From contig NZ_RWIN01000039.1 in the NCBI RefSeq assembly GCF_009761815.1, positions 103,493-167,492 on the forward strand: DNA of 64,000 nt, written 5' to 3'. The notes under the pieces were generated by a model. That model worked only from the letters and a program-made list of their open reading frames with translations. It did not search any database and was not told the origin of the DNA. Source of the DNA: Pseudomonas sp. PB120 (GTDB taxonomy: Bacteria; Pseudomonadota; Gammaproteobacteria; Pseudomonadales; Pseudomonadaceae). The position numbers were made by a program, and so were the translations under genes. Shown in pieces: positions 12,422 through 21,236 of this stretch (position 1 is the stretch's first letter; every line of letters starts with the position of its first letter).

Positions 12422-12673
12422 ATGAGTGAAATGATCAATACGCCGGTAGACGGCACCCTCGACGCGACGGGCCTCAACTGCCCGGAACCCGTGATGATGC
12501 TGCACCAGCACATCCGTGACCTGGCGCCCGGCGGCCTGCTCAAGGTGATCGCCACCGACCCGTCGACCCGCCGCGATATCCCCAAGTTTTGCGTGTTCCT
12601 GGACCACGAACTGGTCGCGCAGCATGAAGAGGCTGGCACCTACCTCTACTGGATCCGCAAGAAACTCGCTTAA
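12422..12673 (+). CDS. tusA: Sulfurtransferase TusA
   Basis: Small sulfur carrier that accepts persulfide from IscS and passes it on for 2-thiouridine synthesis in tRNA and related thiolations. The 83-residue protein has the family motif [16 protein letters not shown] with the sulfur-accepting Cys at about residue 20, and the expected beta-alpha-beta fold length. AGGAG sits 7 nt before the ATG. Its stop codon overlaps the convergent MATE gene's stop in the sequence TTAA. Confidence 0.95.
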   Translation: MSEMINTPVDGTLDATGLNCPEPVMMLHQHIRDLAPGGLLKVIATDPSTRRDIPKFCVFLDHELVAQHEEAGTYLYWIRKKLA

Positions 12674-14070
12674 CCCGCCGACGGGCTGATGCGGATCCGC
12701 TTGCGTGCACTGCGCGCCAGGCGGATCGACAGCATCAGCGCTGCGCAACTCAAGCCCACGATCAAACCTTGCCACAGTCCGCTCGGGCCACTGGGCGCGC
12801 CGAGCCAATCGGTCAGTCCCAGCGCGTAACCCACCGGCAAACCAATGCCCCAGTACGCGAACAGCGTCAGGATCATCGTCACCCGCGTGTCCTGATAGCC
12901 GCGCAATGCGCCGGCCGCCGTGACCTGGATCGCATCGGAAAACTGGAACAGCGCCGAATACACAATCAGCATGGCCGCCACATGGATCACGGTCGGGTCC
13001 GAGGTGTAGATGGTCGCGATGTGCTCGCGCAGCAACAGCATCATGCTTGCGGAAAGACAGGCGTACGCCAGCGCGGTGCCCATGCCGACACCGGCGGCAA
13101 AACGTGCTTCGCGCGGTTCCTGGCGACCGAGCGCCTGGCCGACGCGCACGGTCACGGCCATGCCGAGGGAGTAGGGGATCATGAACACCAGCGAACTGAA
13201 GTTCAGCGCGATCTGATGCCCGGCCACCACGGTCGCGCCGAGGCTGCCGATCAGCAGGGCGATCACCGCGAAAATGCTCGACTCGGCGAACACCGCAATA
13301 CCGATCGGCAGGCCGATGCCGAGCAGGCGCTTGATCACCGACCATTGCGGCCAGTCAAACCGGCTGAACAACTGGCTCGACTGATAGGCCGGCGCCCAGC
13401 GCTCCCAACCCGCCATGCCCAGCGCCATGACCCACATCACAATCGCCGTGGCCCAGCCGCAACCGACACCGCCCATGGCCGGCACGCCGAAATGGCCGTA
13501 GATGAAGATGTAGTTCAGCGGAATATTCAGCGCCAGGCCGCACAGGCCCAGCACCATGGCCGGGCGGGTGCGGCCCAGGCCGTCGCTGAAACAGCGCAGC
13601 ACATGGTAGAACGCAACGGCAGGCAGGCCGCTGGCGATGCCGTGCAGGTATTGCATGCATGGGCCGATCAGCTCGGGATCGACTTTCATTGCGTGCAGGA
13701 TCGGCTCGGCGCTGAACAGCATGCCGGTCGCCATCAATCCCACCACCAGCGCCAGCCACAACGCCTGACGCACGATCGGGCCGATCTCGCTGTGGGTGCC
13801 AGCACCGAAGCGCTGCGCGACTTTCGGCGTGGTGGCCAACAGGGTGCCGGTCATCAACAGAAATACCGGGACCCAGATCGAGTTACCCAGCGCCACCGCT
13901 GCCAGGTCGCGGGGCCCGACACGGCCCGCCATCACCGCATCGACGAAGCCCATCGCCGTCGTGGCAAGCTGCGCGACCATGATCGGCAGTGCCAGGCCGA
14001 GCAGGTTTTTCAGCTCCAGGCGAATGCGCGCGGGGCGAGTGAGGGAAATGGCGGCAGGGCGGTCAGTCAC
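12670..14070 (-). CDS. MATE-family multidrug/cation efflux protein (NorM-like)
   Basis: Inner-membrane Na+ or H+ coupled drug exporter with about twelve hydrophobic helices in two similar halves ([26 protein letters not shown] in the first, [19 protein letters not shown] in the second), as in NorM. The start is uncertain. I give a GTG at 14070 (466 residues) because a weak GAG lies before it; a TTG at 14094 would add eight residues (MDVSPLSS) and has no visible ribosome-binding site. Substrate cannot be told from sequence. It is convergent with tusA. Confidence 0.88.
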   Translation of the reverse strand: MTDRPAAISLTRPARIRLELKNLLGLALPIMVAQLATTAMGFVDAVMAGRVGPRDLAAVALGNSIWVPVFLLMTGTLLATTPKVAQRFGAGTHSEIGPIVRQALWLALVVGLMATGMLFSAEPILHAMKVDPELIGPCMQYLHGIASGLPAVAFYHVLRCFSDGLGRTRPAMVLGLCGLALNIPLNYIFIYGHFGVPAMGGVGCGWATAIVMWVMALGMAGWERWAPAYQSSQLFSRFDWPQWSVIKRLLGIGLPIGIAVFAESSIFAVIALLIGSLGATVVAGHQIALNFSSLVFMIPYSLGMAVTVRVGQALGRQEPREARFAAGVGMGTALAYACLSASMMLLLREHIATIYTSDPTVIHVAAMLIVYSALFQFSDAIQVTAAGALRGYQDTRVTMILTLFAYWGIGLPVGYALGLTDWLGAPSGPSGLWQGLIVGLSCAALMLSIRLARSARKRIRISPSAG

Positions 14071-14189
14071 AGAACTCAAGGGCGAAACGTCCAAAGGTTT
14101 TAAGGCGCGAGGCGCCGCATTCTACGCCTTGACGCAACGGTCAGGAAAAGTCCCGTGTTAGGGATTTGTAATCAACATACACAGAACCC

Positions 14190-14323
14190 CTGTAGCAGCT
14201 GGCGCAGCCTGCGTCCGGCTGCGCAGCAGTCGTAAAACCGGACAACGCGCTGCAACAGGAAGACTGTGCACTCAGGCTTACGACTGCTGCGCAGCCGGAC
14301 GCAGGCTGCGCCAGCTGCTACAG
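14190..14323. repeat. 46-bp perfect inverted repeat, a REP type different from the others here
   Basis: Arms 14190-14235 and 14278-14323 are exact reverse complements over 46 bp around a 42-bp spacer. The arm begins CTGTAGCAGCTGGCGCAGCC and itself contains the smaller palindromic stretch GCAGCCTGCGTCCGGCTGC. It fills the gap between the MATE gene and pdxB. It has the REPIN layout but a sequence unrelated to the GGAGCGAGC family found elsewhere in the window. Confidence 0.92.
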
Positions 14324-14396
14324 AGAAGTGCGCAATGCCCGCTGGCCCAGCACAGTCATCTGCGCCTACACTGCCGATCCCCCAAAGGAGCCCGCC

Positions 14397-15539
14397 ATGC
14401 TGATTGTTGCCGACGAAAATATCCCGCTGCTCGATGCCTTCTTCGCAGGTTTCGGTGAAATTCGCCGGGTGCCGGGACGTTCCATCGACCGCGCCACGGT
14501 CGAACAGGCCGATGTGTTGCTGGTGCGTTCGGTGACCAACGTCAACCGTGCACTGCTCGAAGGCAGCAAGGTGCGCTTTGTTGGCACGTGCACCATCGGC
14601 ACCGATCACCTGGACCTGGATTACTTTCAACAGGCCGGCATCACCTGGTCCAGCGCGCCCGGCTGCAACGCCCGTGGCGTAGTCGACTACGTGCTGGGCA
14701 GTTTGCTGACCCTCGCCGAAATCGAAGGCGCCGACCTGACTCAACGCACGTACGGGGTGGTCGGTGCCGGTGAAGTCGGTGGCCGTCTGGTCAAGGTGTT
14801 GCAAGGCCTGGGCTGGAAGGTGTTGGTGTGTGATCCGCCACGACAAGCGGCGGAGGGCGGAGACTTCGTCAGCCTTGAGCACATCATCGAACAGTGCGAC
14901 GTCATCAGCCTGCACACGCCGCTGAAAAAGCACGGCGCTCAGACCACCTGGCACCTGTTCGATAACAACCGTTTGAACCAACTTAAACCCGGCACCTGGC
15001 TGATCAACGCCAGTCGCGGCCCGGTGGTGGACAACGCTGCCCTGCGCCAGGTGCTGCTGCAGCGCGAAGACCTGCAAGCGGTGCTGGATGTGTGGGAAGG
15101 CGAGCCGGAGGTCGATGTCGCGCTGGCCGAACTGTGCGTGCTGGCGACACCGCATATTGCCGGTTACAGCCTCGATGGCAAGCAGCGCGGGACGGCGCAG
15201 ATCTATCAGGCGTACTGCGAGTTCCTCGGGCAGGCGCCCCAGGTCAATCTGAGTGACTTGCTGCCGGCGCCCTGGTTGTCCCGGGTGACGTTGAACGCTG
15301 AATGCGATCCGGCCTGGGCGTTGGCGATGCTGTGCCGTGGCGTGTACGACCCGCGCCGGGACGATGCGGATTTCCGCCGTAGCCTCGTAGGCAATGTGAA
15401 CGAGCAACGTGCGGCGTTCGATGCACTGCGCAAGCATTATCCGGCGCGGCGGGAGATTGATGGGTTGCAGGTGCGGATTGACGGGGATTCGCCTGAATTG
15501 CGACAGATCGTGGCGGCGTTGGGGGCTCAAGTCTTATAA
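14397..15539 (+). CDS. pdxB: Erythronate-4-phosphate dehydrogenase
   Basis: NAD-dependent second step of the DXP-independent branch of pyridoxal 5'-phosphate synthesis. The 380-residue protein is a D-2-hydroxyacid dehydrogenase with Rossmann motif [16 protein letters not shown], catalytic Arg in NASRGPVVD, Glu in DVWEGEP and His in ATPHIAGYS. The C-terminal dimerisation domain is typical of PdxB. AAAGGAG precedes the ATG at 14397; the in-frame extension to 14328 runs into a repeat. Confidence 0.95.
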   Translation: MLIVADENIPLLDAFFAGFGEIRRVPGRSIDRATVEQADVLLVRSVTNVNRALLEGSKVRFVGTCTIGTDHLDLDYFQQAGITWSSAPGCNARGVVDYVLGSLLTLAEIEGADLTQRTYGVVGAGEVGGRLVKVLQGLGWKVLVCDPPRQAAEGGDFVSLEHIIEQCDVISLHTPLKKHGAQTTWHLFDNNRLNQLKPGTWLINASRGPVVDNAALRQVLLQREDLQAVLDVWEGEPEVDVALAELCVLATPHIAGYSLDGKQRGTAQIYQAYCEFLGQAPQVNLSDLLPAPWLSRVTLNAECDPAWALAMLCRGVYDPRRDDADFRRSLVGNVNEQRAAFDALRKHYPARREIDGLQVRIDGDSPELRQIVAALGAQVL

Positions 15540-15552
15540 GAAACCGAGTTGG

Positions 15553-15636
15553 CCCTATCGCGAGCAGGCTCGCTCCTACAGGGTTTATTGTGTGCGCCAC
15601 AGATCAAATGTAGGAGCGAGCCTGCTCGCGATAGGG
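15553..15636. repeat. REPIN, opposite polarity
   Basis: Here the arms run CCCTATCGCGAGCAGGCTCG... then its complement, so the palindromes point outward relative to most other copies. The arms pair over 28 bp around a spacer of about 28 bp. It lies between pdxB and the terminator of the small minus-strand gene. Confidence 0.88.
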
Positions 15637-15663
15637 TGCGCAGCACCCTCAAAAAGCGCCCAC

Positions 15664-15690
15664 AAAAAACCCGGCCATCAGGGCCGGGTC
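15664..15690 (-). terminator. Intrinsic terminator of the 58-residue gene
   Basis: On the minus strand CCCGGCC and GGCCGGG form a stem around a 5-nt loop, followed by TTTTTTG. It lies about 20 bp beyond the stop of the small gene. Confidence 0.88.
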
Positions 15691-15708
15691 AAGAAGACGG
15701 TGGCTACA

Positions 15709-15885
15709 TCACTTTTGTTCGGCAGGCTTGACCAATCGCTGTTCCAGTTCGCGGCACGCGTCCTGGATCATGTCTTCAGTGATCGGTACTTCGCGCCCAT
15801 CCACGATAATCGAGCAACCCAGAGACTGGTGCGGCTTCGTGCGGATCACTTCAATTTTGTCATCGCTGCTGTTTTGCAAGGACAT
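15709..15885 (-). CDS. Small conserved-looking protein, 58 residues, function unknown
   Basis: A short coding frame beginning MSLQNSSDDKIEVIRTKPHQ and ending ELEQRLVKPAEQK. It has a strong GAGGAGA ribosome-binding site 8 nt before the ATG and its own terminator, which argues that it is expressed. The central part (GCSIIVDGREVPITEDMIQDAC) reads like a small alpha/beta protein with an acidic-basic C-terminal helix; two cysteines are present. No signal peptide or membrane segment. I do not recognise a characterised family; Pseudomonas genomes carry small hypothetical proteins of this kind. Confidence 0.8.
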   Translation of the reverse strand: MSLQNSSDDKIEVIRTKPHQSLGCSIIVDGREVPITEDMIQDACRELEQRLVKPAEQK

Positions 15886-16145
15886 GGCCTGTCTCCTCTT
15901 CAGGTTGTGTGCTTACTATAGAACCGCCAAGTGACCAGGCTGTGACAATTCCCTGCGATCTTTCCAGGGCGGCAACTCCAGTCCACCAGAAATACGACAG
16001 CCTTGCTACCCGCACTTTAGACCGATAGCGTCTAGGCACTAGTCTTGGCGGTCATAATTAACCGGACTCATTGTGATTTACCGGTTTTCAGGTTCGAGGC
16101 CAGTGTAGGCTGGGCCCTGTCAATTTTCTGTGATCAGGCTATCGG

Positions 16146-17921
16146 ATGATTTCAATACTGTCTTCGCGTCACCGTCGTGCCCTTCGCCTGACCAGCCAGT
16201 TTCTTGCGCCTTATCGCTGGCAGGCGTTCGGCGCGTTACTGGCGTTAATCGTCACGGCCGGAATCACCTTGTCGATGGGGCAGGGGATTCGGCTGTTGGT
16301 GGATCAGGGGTTCATGACCCAGTCTGCGCATTTGCTCAACCAGACCATCGGCTTGTTCATGTTGCTGGTGCTCGGTCTGGCGATCGGGACCTTTGCGCGG
16401 TTTTATCTGGTGTCCTGGATTGGCGAGCGCGTCGTCGCGGACATTCGTCGTCAGGTGTTCAACCACCTGGTCTATCTGCACCCGGGGTTTTACGAAGACA
16501 ACCGCAGCTCCGAGATTCAATCGCGCCTGACGGCCGACACGACGTTACTGCAATCGGTGATCGGCTCTTCGCTGTCGCTGTTTTTGCGCAATTTGCTGAT
16601 GGTGATCGGCGGCATTGTCTTGCTGTTCATCACGAACCCCAAGCTGACCAGCATCGTGGTCATTGCGTTGCCGCTGGTGATCGCGCCGATCCTGATTTTC
16701 GGTCGTCGGGTGCGCAGCCTGTCCCGCCTGAGTCAGGACCGGATCGCCGACATCGGCAGCTACGTCTCCGAAACCCTGGGCCAGATCAAAACCGTGCAGG
16801 CCTACAACCATCAGGTCCAGGACGAACAGCGTTTTGCCGTGACCGTGGAGGAGGCGTTCAACACCGCGCGCAAGCGCATCTTCCAGCGCGCCTGGCTGAT
16901 TACGCTGGTGATCGTGCTGGTGCTGGGCGCAGTCGGGGTGATGCTCTGGGTAGGCGGCATGGATGTGATTGCCGGGCGGATTTCGGCCGGGGCGCTGGCG
17001 GCGTTTGTGTTCTACAGCCTGATCGTTGGCAGCGCCTTCGGGACATTGAGCGAAGTCATCGGCGAGTTGCAGCGCGCGGCCGGGGCGGCCGAGCGAATTG
17101 CCGAGTTGCTGCGCTCGGAAAACATCATCCAGCCACCGGCCACGGGGCTGGTCACGTTACCCGAACGGGTGAAGGGCGATCTGCTGTTGCAGGACGTGCG
17201 TTTTTCCTACCCGTCACGTCCTGAAAGCTACGCGGTCGATGGCTTGAATCTGGCGATCAATGCCGGCGAAACCCTGGCGCTTGTAGGGCCGTCCGGCGCA
17301 GGCAAGTCGACGGTATATGACTTGCTGTTGCGTTTCTATGATCCGGCCCACGGCCGCATCCTGCTCGATGGCGTGCCCCTGACACAGCTCGACCCGCTGG
17401 ACCTGCGCCGTTGTTTCGCGTTGGTGTCGCAAACACCGGCGCTGTTCTTCGGCAGTATCGAGGAGAACATCCGCTACGGTAATCCGACGGCCACCTTGGC
17501 CCAGGTTCAGGACGCGGCGAAAATCGCCTACGCCCATGAGTTCATCGAAGCCATGCCCAACGGTTACCAGACCCACCTCGGCGACGGCGGCCTCGGTTTG
17601 TCAGGTGGTCAGCGACAACGCCTGGCCATCGCCCGCGCGCTGCTGGTGGACGCCCCAATCCTGCTGCTCGACGAAGCCACCAGCGCCCTAGACGCCCAGA
17701 GCGAGCACCTGATCCAGCAAGCCCTGCCAAGCCTGATGAAAAACCGCACCACCCTGGTCATCGCCCACCGTTTGGCCACGGTAAAAAACGCCGACCGGAT
17801 CGCGGTGATGGATCAAGGAAAACTGGTGGCCGTGGGGACGCATCAGGAGCTGATTGCGAGCAATGCGTTGTATGCGCGGCTGGCGGCGTTGCAGTTCAAT
17901 GACGGGCATGAAGCGGCTTGA
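16146..17921 (+). CDS. ABC exporter with fused permease and ATPase (MsbA/lipid-exporter class)
   Basis: A 591-residue half-transporter that would act as a homodimer in the inner membrane. Residues about 25-300 form a six-helix permease (for example IGLFMLLVLGLAIGTFARFY). Residues about 340-580 form an ATPase with Walker A GPSGAGKS, signature LSGGQRQRLAIARALL, Walker B ILLLDEATSALD and switch His in IAHRL. It resembles MsbA/LmrA-type exporters, but no adjacent lpxK or other cue indicates the substrate, so I leave it unnamed. The ATG at 16146 follows a long 260-bp upstream gap. Confidence 0.92.
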   Translation: MISILSSRHRRALRLTSQFLAPYRWQAFGALLALIVTAGITLSMGQGIRLLVDQGFMTQSAHLLNQTIGLFMLLVLGLAIGTFARFYLVSWIGERVVADIRRQVFNHLVYLHPGFYEDNRSSEIQSRLTADTTLLQSVIGSSLSLFLRNLLMVIGGIVLLFITNPKLTSIVVIALPLVIAPILIFGRRVRSLSRLSQDRIADIGSYVSETLGQIKTVQAYNHQVQDEQRFAVTVEEAFNTARKRIFQRAWLITLVIVLVLGAVGVMLWVGGMDVIAGRISAGALAAFVFYSLIVGSAFGTLSEVIGELQRAAGAAERIAELLRSENIIQPPATGLVTLPERVKGDLLLQDVRFSYPSRPESYAVDGLNLAINAGETLALVGPSGAGKSTVYDLLLRFYDPAHGRILLDGVPLTQLDPLDLRRCFALVSQTPALFFGSIEENIRYGNPTATLAQVQDAAKIAYAHEFIEAMPNGYQTHLGDGGLGLSGGQRQRLAIARALLVDAPILLLDEATSALDAQSEHLIQQALPSLMKNRTTLVIAHRLATVKNADRIAVMDQGKLVAVGTHQELIASNALYARLAALQFNDGHEAA

Positions 17922-17989
17922 ATGAAGGCTGCTGAATACCGTCAGGTTCGGGCATTATGTCGGCCTCAGTTGTGAGCCTGGATAAGGAT

Positions 17990-19024
17990 ATGAGCCGTTA
18001 TCAACCACCGTTGACCCTGACCTCGAAAATGTTGTCACTGGTCGCCGAGATCAGCGAGCAAATCGGTCAGCTGACAGCTGTGGACGAACGCCTGCAGACG
18101 CCTCAGCTACGCCGCAGCAATCGGATTCGTACGATTCAGGCATCCTTGGCCATCGAGAACAATACCCTGAGTGTCGAGCAGGTGACGGCCGTGTTGGCGG
18201 GGCGACGAGTGCTGGGACTGCCTCGGGAAATCCAGGAGGTTCGTAATGCCTTCGCGGCGTACGAAGCCATGTCGGATTGGCAACCGAGCGTCCGGGCTGA
18301 TTTGCTTCGTGCGCATGAGTTGCTGATGGGCGGATTGATTGACGACTGTGGGCAGTTTCGTCGAGCCGGTGTGGGTATCTACCGTGGAGATAAATTGGTC
18401 CACATGGCTCCGCCGCCGAGTCGCGTTGCGCACTTGACCGAAGACCTGTTGGCCTGGCTTGGCGCTTGCGATTGGCATCCGCTGATCATCAGCTGCGTTT
18501 TCCATTACGAATTCGAATTCATCCATCCCTTCGCCGACGGCAATGGACGCATGGGGCGTCTTTGGCAGACGTTGATTCTCAGTCAGTGGCGCCCGGTGCT
18601 GGCTTATCTGCCAGTCGAAGCTGTGATTCGAGAGCAGCAGGACGCTTACTATGCGGCATTGTCGGCTGCCGATCAGTTGGCTGAATCGACGCCTTTCGTG
18701 GAGTTCATGCTGCAGGCATTGAGCCTGGCGCTTGAAGAAGCAGCGCGTGGCGAACCTGTGATCGACCCAGTAACCGACCCAGTAACCGACCCAGTAGGGA
18801 GGTTGCTTTCTGCTCTACATGTAAACGGGCCGCTGAAAATCAGTGACTTGATGGCGCAGGTCGGGTTGGCGCATAAGGCAACCTTTCGGGCCAACTATCT
18901 CCGGCCGGCATTGGCTGCGGATTTGATTGAAATGACCCATCCCGAGTCGCCAAGCAGCCCGACTCAAAAATATCGTCTGACGCCGCAGGGTAGTCAGGTT
19001 TGCGCACGGTTCAAGTCGACGTAG
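17990..19024 (+). CDS. Fic-domain protein (probable AMP transferase) with C-terminal winged helix
   Basis: Fic enzymes transfer AMP (or another NMP) from a nucleotide to a target hydroxyl. The active-site motif HPFADGNGRMGR starts at His179, complete for catalysis. An N-terminal inhibitory helix motif S-x-x-x-E-N is present as SLAIEN (Ser52, Glu56, Asn57), placing the protein in the self-inhibited class II. The C-terminal part looks like a winged-helix DNA-binding or sensor domain, joined by an unusual TDPV-repeat linker. I prefer ATG 17990 (344 residues, MSRYQPPLTL), as Fic relatives usually begin near this motif; ATG 17957 would add 11 residues. No separate antitoxin gene is adjacent. Confidence 0.9.
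   Translation: MSRYQPPLTLTSKMLSLVAEISEQIGQLTAVDERLQTPQLRRSNRIRTIQASLAIENNTLSVEQVTAVLAGRRVLGLPREIQEVRNAFAAYEAMSDWQPSVRADLLRAHELLMGGLIDDCGQFRRAGVGIYRGDKLVHMAPPPSRVAHLTEDLLAWLGACDWHPLIISCVFHYEFEFIHPFADGNGRMGRLWQTLILSQWRPVLAYLPVEAVIREQQDAYYAALSAADQLAESTPFVEFMLQALSLALEEAARGEPVIDPVTDPVTDPVGRLLSALHVNGPLKISDLMAQVGLAHKATFRANYLRPALAADLIEMTHPESPSSPTQKYRLTPQGSQVCARFKST
18764..18796 (+). repeat. In-frame 12-bp tandem repeat within the fic gene
   Basis: The unit GACCCAGTAACC occurs 2.75 times and encodes D-P-V-T steps in the linker between the Fic domain and the C-terminal winged helix. Being in frame, copy-number change would lengthen the linker by four residues without breaking the gene. Confidence 0.85.
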
Positions 19025-19040
19025 ACGAGCCGCAGGCGAA

Positions 19041-19074
19041 AAAAATGCCCGCATCAATCGATGCGGGCATTTTT
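19041..19074. terminator. Bidirectional terminator between fic and slt
   Basis: AAAAATGCCCGCATC and GATGCGGGCATTTTT form a perfect 15-bp stem with a 4-nt loop between the convergent genes. A/T-runs on both flanks suit both directions. Confidence 0.93.
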
Positions 19075-19095
19075 ATTCACGCTACAAAGCCGGTG

Positions 19096-21024
19096 TCACT
19101 GATCATCAAAATACCGCTCATGCCAATCCACCAAGGGCTGTGGCGAGTTGAGCTTCTGGCCGTAGATCACCGAGTACGACAGCACGTTCTGCACGTACTG
19201 ACGGGTTTCGTCAAACGGGATGCTTTCCACCCACACGTCAAAGCTCAGGTGGTCGGCGCCACGCAGCCATTGGCGCACGCGGCCGGGGCCGGCGTTGTAG
19301 GCGGCGGAGGCGAGCACGCGGTTGCCGTTGAACTGGGCGTGGACCTGGCTCAGGTAGGCGGCGCCGAGCTGGATGTTCTTGTCCGGGTCGAGCACTTGCT
19401 GTGGCGAGGCCAGAGGGATGCTGAACTTGCGCGCGGTTTCCTTGGCGGTCCCGGGCATTAATTGCATCAGGCCGCTGGCGCCGACGCCGGAGCGAGCGTC
19501 GTCCATGAAGGCGCTTTCCTGGCGGGTGATGGCGAACACCCAGCTCGAATGCAGGCCACGGATCTTGGCTTCACGCACCAGGGTTTCGCGATGGGCCATC
19601 GGGAAGCGAATGTCCAGGTCATCCCAGTACTGCGCCTGGCTGATGGTGCGGATCGCCGGGAAATACCATTTCAGGTCGTAGGCCAGTTTCGCCTGGGCGA
19701 CCATTTCGTCGCGGCTGAAGTGACGGCTGACGTGATACCACTCGCGGCGCCCGTCGACGATCTGCCCGCGCGCATGCAGCTCCAGGGCGCGACGCACGCC
19801 CGGCGTATTACGCACCTTGTTCATCAGCGCCTGGCTCAGCACCAGCGGTTTGTTGACCAGCGAGTAGGGGGACTGTGAGCGATCGGCCGCAAGGAAACCG
19901 TAGAAGTCCCGCTCGCGGGCGAGGCCTTTGTACAGCGTCTGCGCTTCCGGGTTTTGCGGTTGTGCCAGCTCCAGGCTGCGGGCCTGCCAGTAACGCCAGC
20001 GATTGGTCGTCGCCAGGTCCTGCGGCAAGCGGCGGGTCAACTGATAGGCATCGTCCCAGCGGGCCAGGCGCAGCAACAGGCGCAGGCGCCATTCGGACAC
20101 GGTGTTGTCGCGCAGTTCCGGGTCGTATTTGGTCATCACGTCCAGCGCGCGGCTGTCGAAACGCCGTGCGAGAGTCAGGCCGATTTCCCGGGCGATCGCG
20201 ACTTTTTCGTCACGGGAAAAGTGCATGCTGCTGGCATAACCGTCGAGCAGATCCATGGCCTTGTCCGGGTCCTGGCGCGCCAGTCGGCGCAGGCCAAGGC
20301 TGACGATGTCGGACATTGGCTCGTCGGCGGGCGTGAAGCGCGAGGGCTGGTTGAGCAGCTCAGGCTTCTGTGCCACATCTACCAGCAGGCGACCGCGAGG
20401 GGCGAGGTTGCTCAGGCCGTTGACCAGGCTGTTGGCCAGTGGATAGTTGCGCGCCTGAGCGGCAAGCTTGGTCCGTTCCCAGCGTCTCTGCTCGGTCAAT
20501 TGACCTTCGGCGGCCCACATGCCGAACAGTGCGTCGCAGGCGGCGGGTTGGGATTTGCCGGTCAGCCAGAGTTTTTCCGCGTTGGCGTAACCCTGGGGCT
20601 TGAGGTTATGGCTGATCTGATACTGCGCGTTCAGGCAGTCCAGTTCGGTGAAATTCATCTTGGGGTCGTAGTACTTGACGAACGGCGCCCAGTCGCCGCG
20701 ATCGGCCAGCCAGCGCAACCAGCGCAATTTCATCCAGTTGGCTTGCGGCAGGTCACCGTGTTCGGCGAGGAATTTTTCGATTTCTTCGTTGCTCGCCGTT
20801 TTAAGGCGCGCGGTCAGTTCGTCATACGCCAGGTACGGTTCCAGCGGGTAATCACTAAGCGCCTGGCTGTAACGGAAATAAGGACCGGTATCACCCTTGG
20901 CCAAGGCGCGCTTGGCCTCATCGTAATATTGGCGCTGGGTGGACAGATCCACCGCCTGGGCTGATTGGACGGCAGTGGCAGAAAGAAGCAAACACGATAA
21001 AAGACTGAAAAGGCGACTGCGCAT
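19096..21024 (-). CDS. slt: Soluble lytic murein transglycosylase
   Basis: Periplasmic enzyme that cleaves peptidoglycan glycan strands to 1,6-anhydro-muropeptides. The 642-residue protein starts with a signal peptide (MRSRLFSLLSCLLLSATAV, cut near QSAQA). A long superhelical U-shaped region follows, then the lysozyme-like SLT domain. Catalytic Glu503 lies in ITRQESAFMDDARSGVGASG, followed by LMQLMPGTAKETA and AYNAGPGRVRQWL. I chose the ATG at 21024 because it directly precedes the signal peptide; the longer frame to 21147 does not look like a protein N-terminus. Confidence 0.94.
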   Translation of the reverse strand: MRSRLFSLLSCLLLSATAVQSAQAVDLSTQRQYYDEAKRALAKGDTGPYFRYSQALSDYPLEPYLAYDELTARLKTASNEEIEKFLAEHGDLPQANWMKLRWLRWLADRGDWAPFVKYYDPKMNFTELDCLNAQYQISHNLKPQGYANAEKLWLTGKSQPAACDALFGMWAAEGQLTEQRRWERTKLAAQARNYPLANSLVNGLSNLAPRGRLLVDVAQKPELLNQPSRFTPADEPMSDIVSLGLRRLARQDPDKAMDLLDGYASSMHFSRDEKVAIAREIGLTLARRFDSRALDVMTKYDPELRDNTVSEWRLRLLLRLARWDDAYQLTRRLPQDLATTNRWRYWQARSLELAQPQNPEAQTLYKGLARERDFYGFLAADRSQSPYSLVNKPLVLSQALMNKVRNTPGVRRALELHARGQIVDGRREWYHVSRHFSRDEMVAQAKLAYDLKWYFPAIRTISQAQYWDDLDIRFPMAHRETLVREAKIRGLHSSWVFAITRQESAFMDDARSGVGASGLMQLMPGTAKETARKFSIPLASPQQVLDPDKNIQLGAAYLSQVHAQFNGNRVLASAAYNAGPGRVRQWLRGADHLSFDVWVESIPFDETRQYVQNVLSYSVIYGQKLNSPQPLVDWHERYFDDQ

Positions 21025-21236
21025 GAGACATCCGGGCAGAGAAATCATGACAAGTGCGGGTAGGCCTGCACTGAATAATCTGTAGCTTAGCCTTTTGCCA
21101 GCAACGGGCGAAAGCTTTGCCGGCCTCTCAGCATCAGTTCGCAACATTTGTCATGCAGAGTGCCACGAAGGTGAAATTGCCGGCCTTCTGAAGCCTCAAG
21201 TCAGGTAGAATGCGCGCCCGGTTTTTGGAGAAGCTC

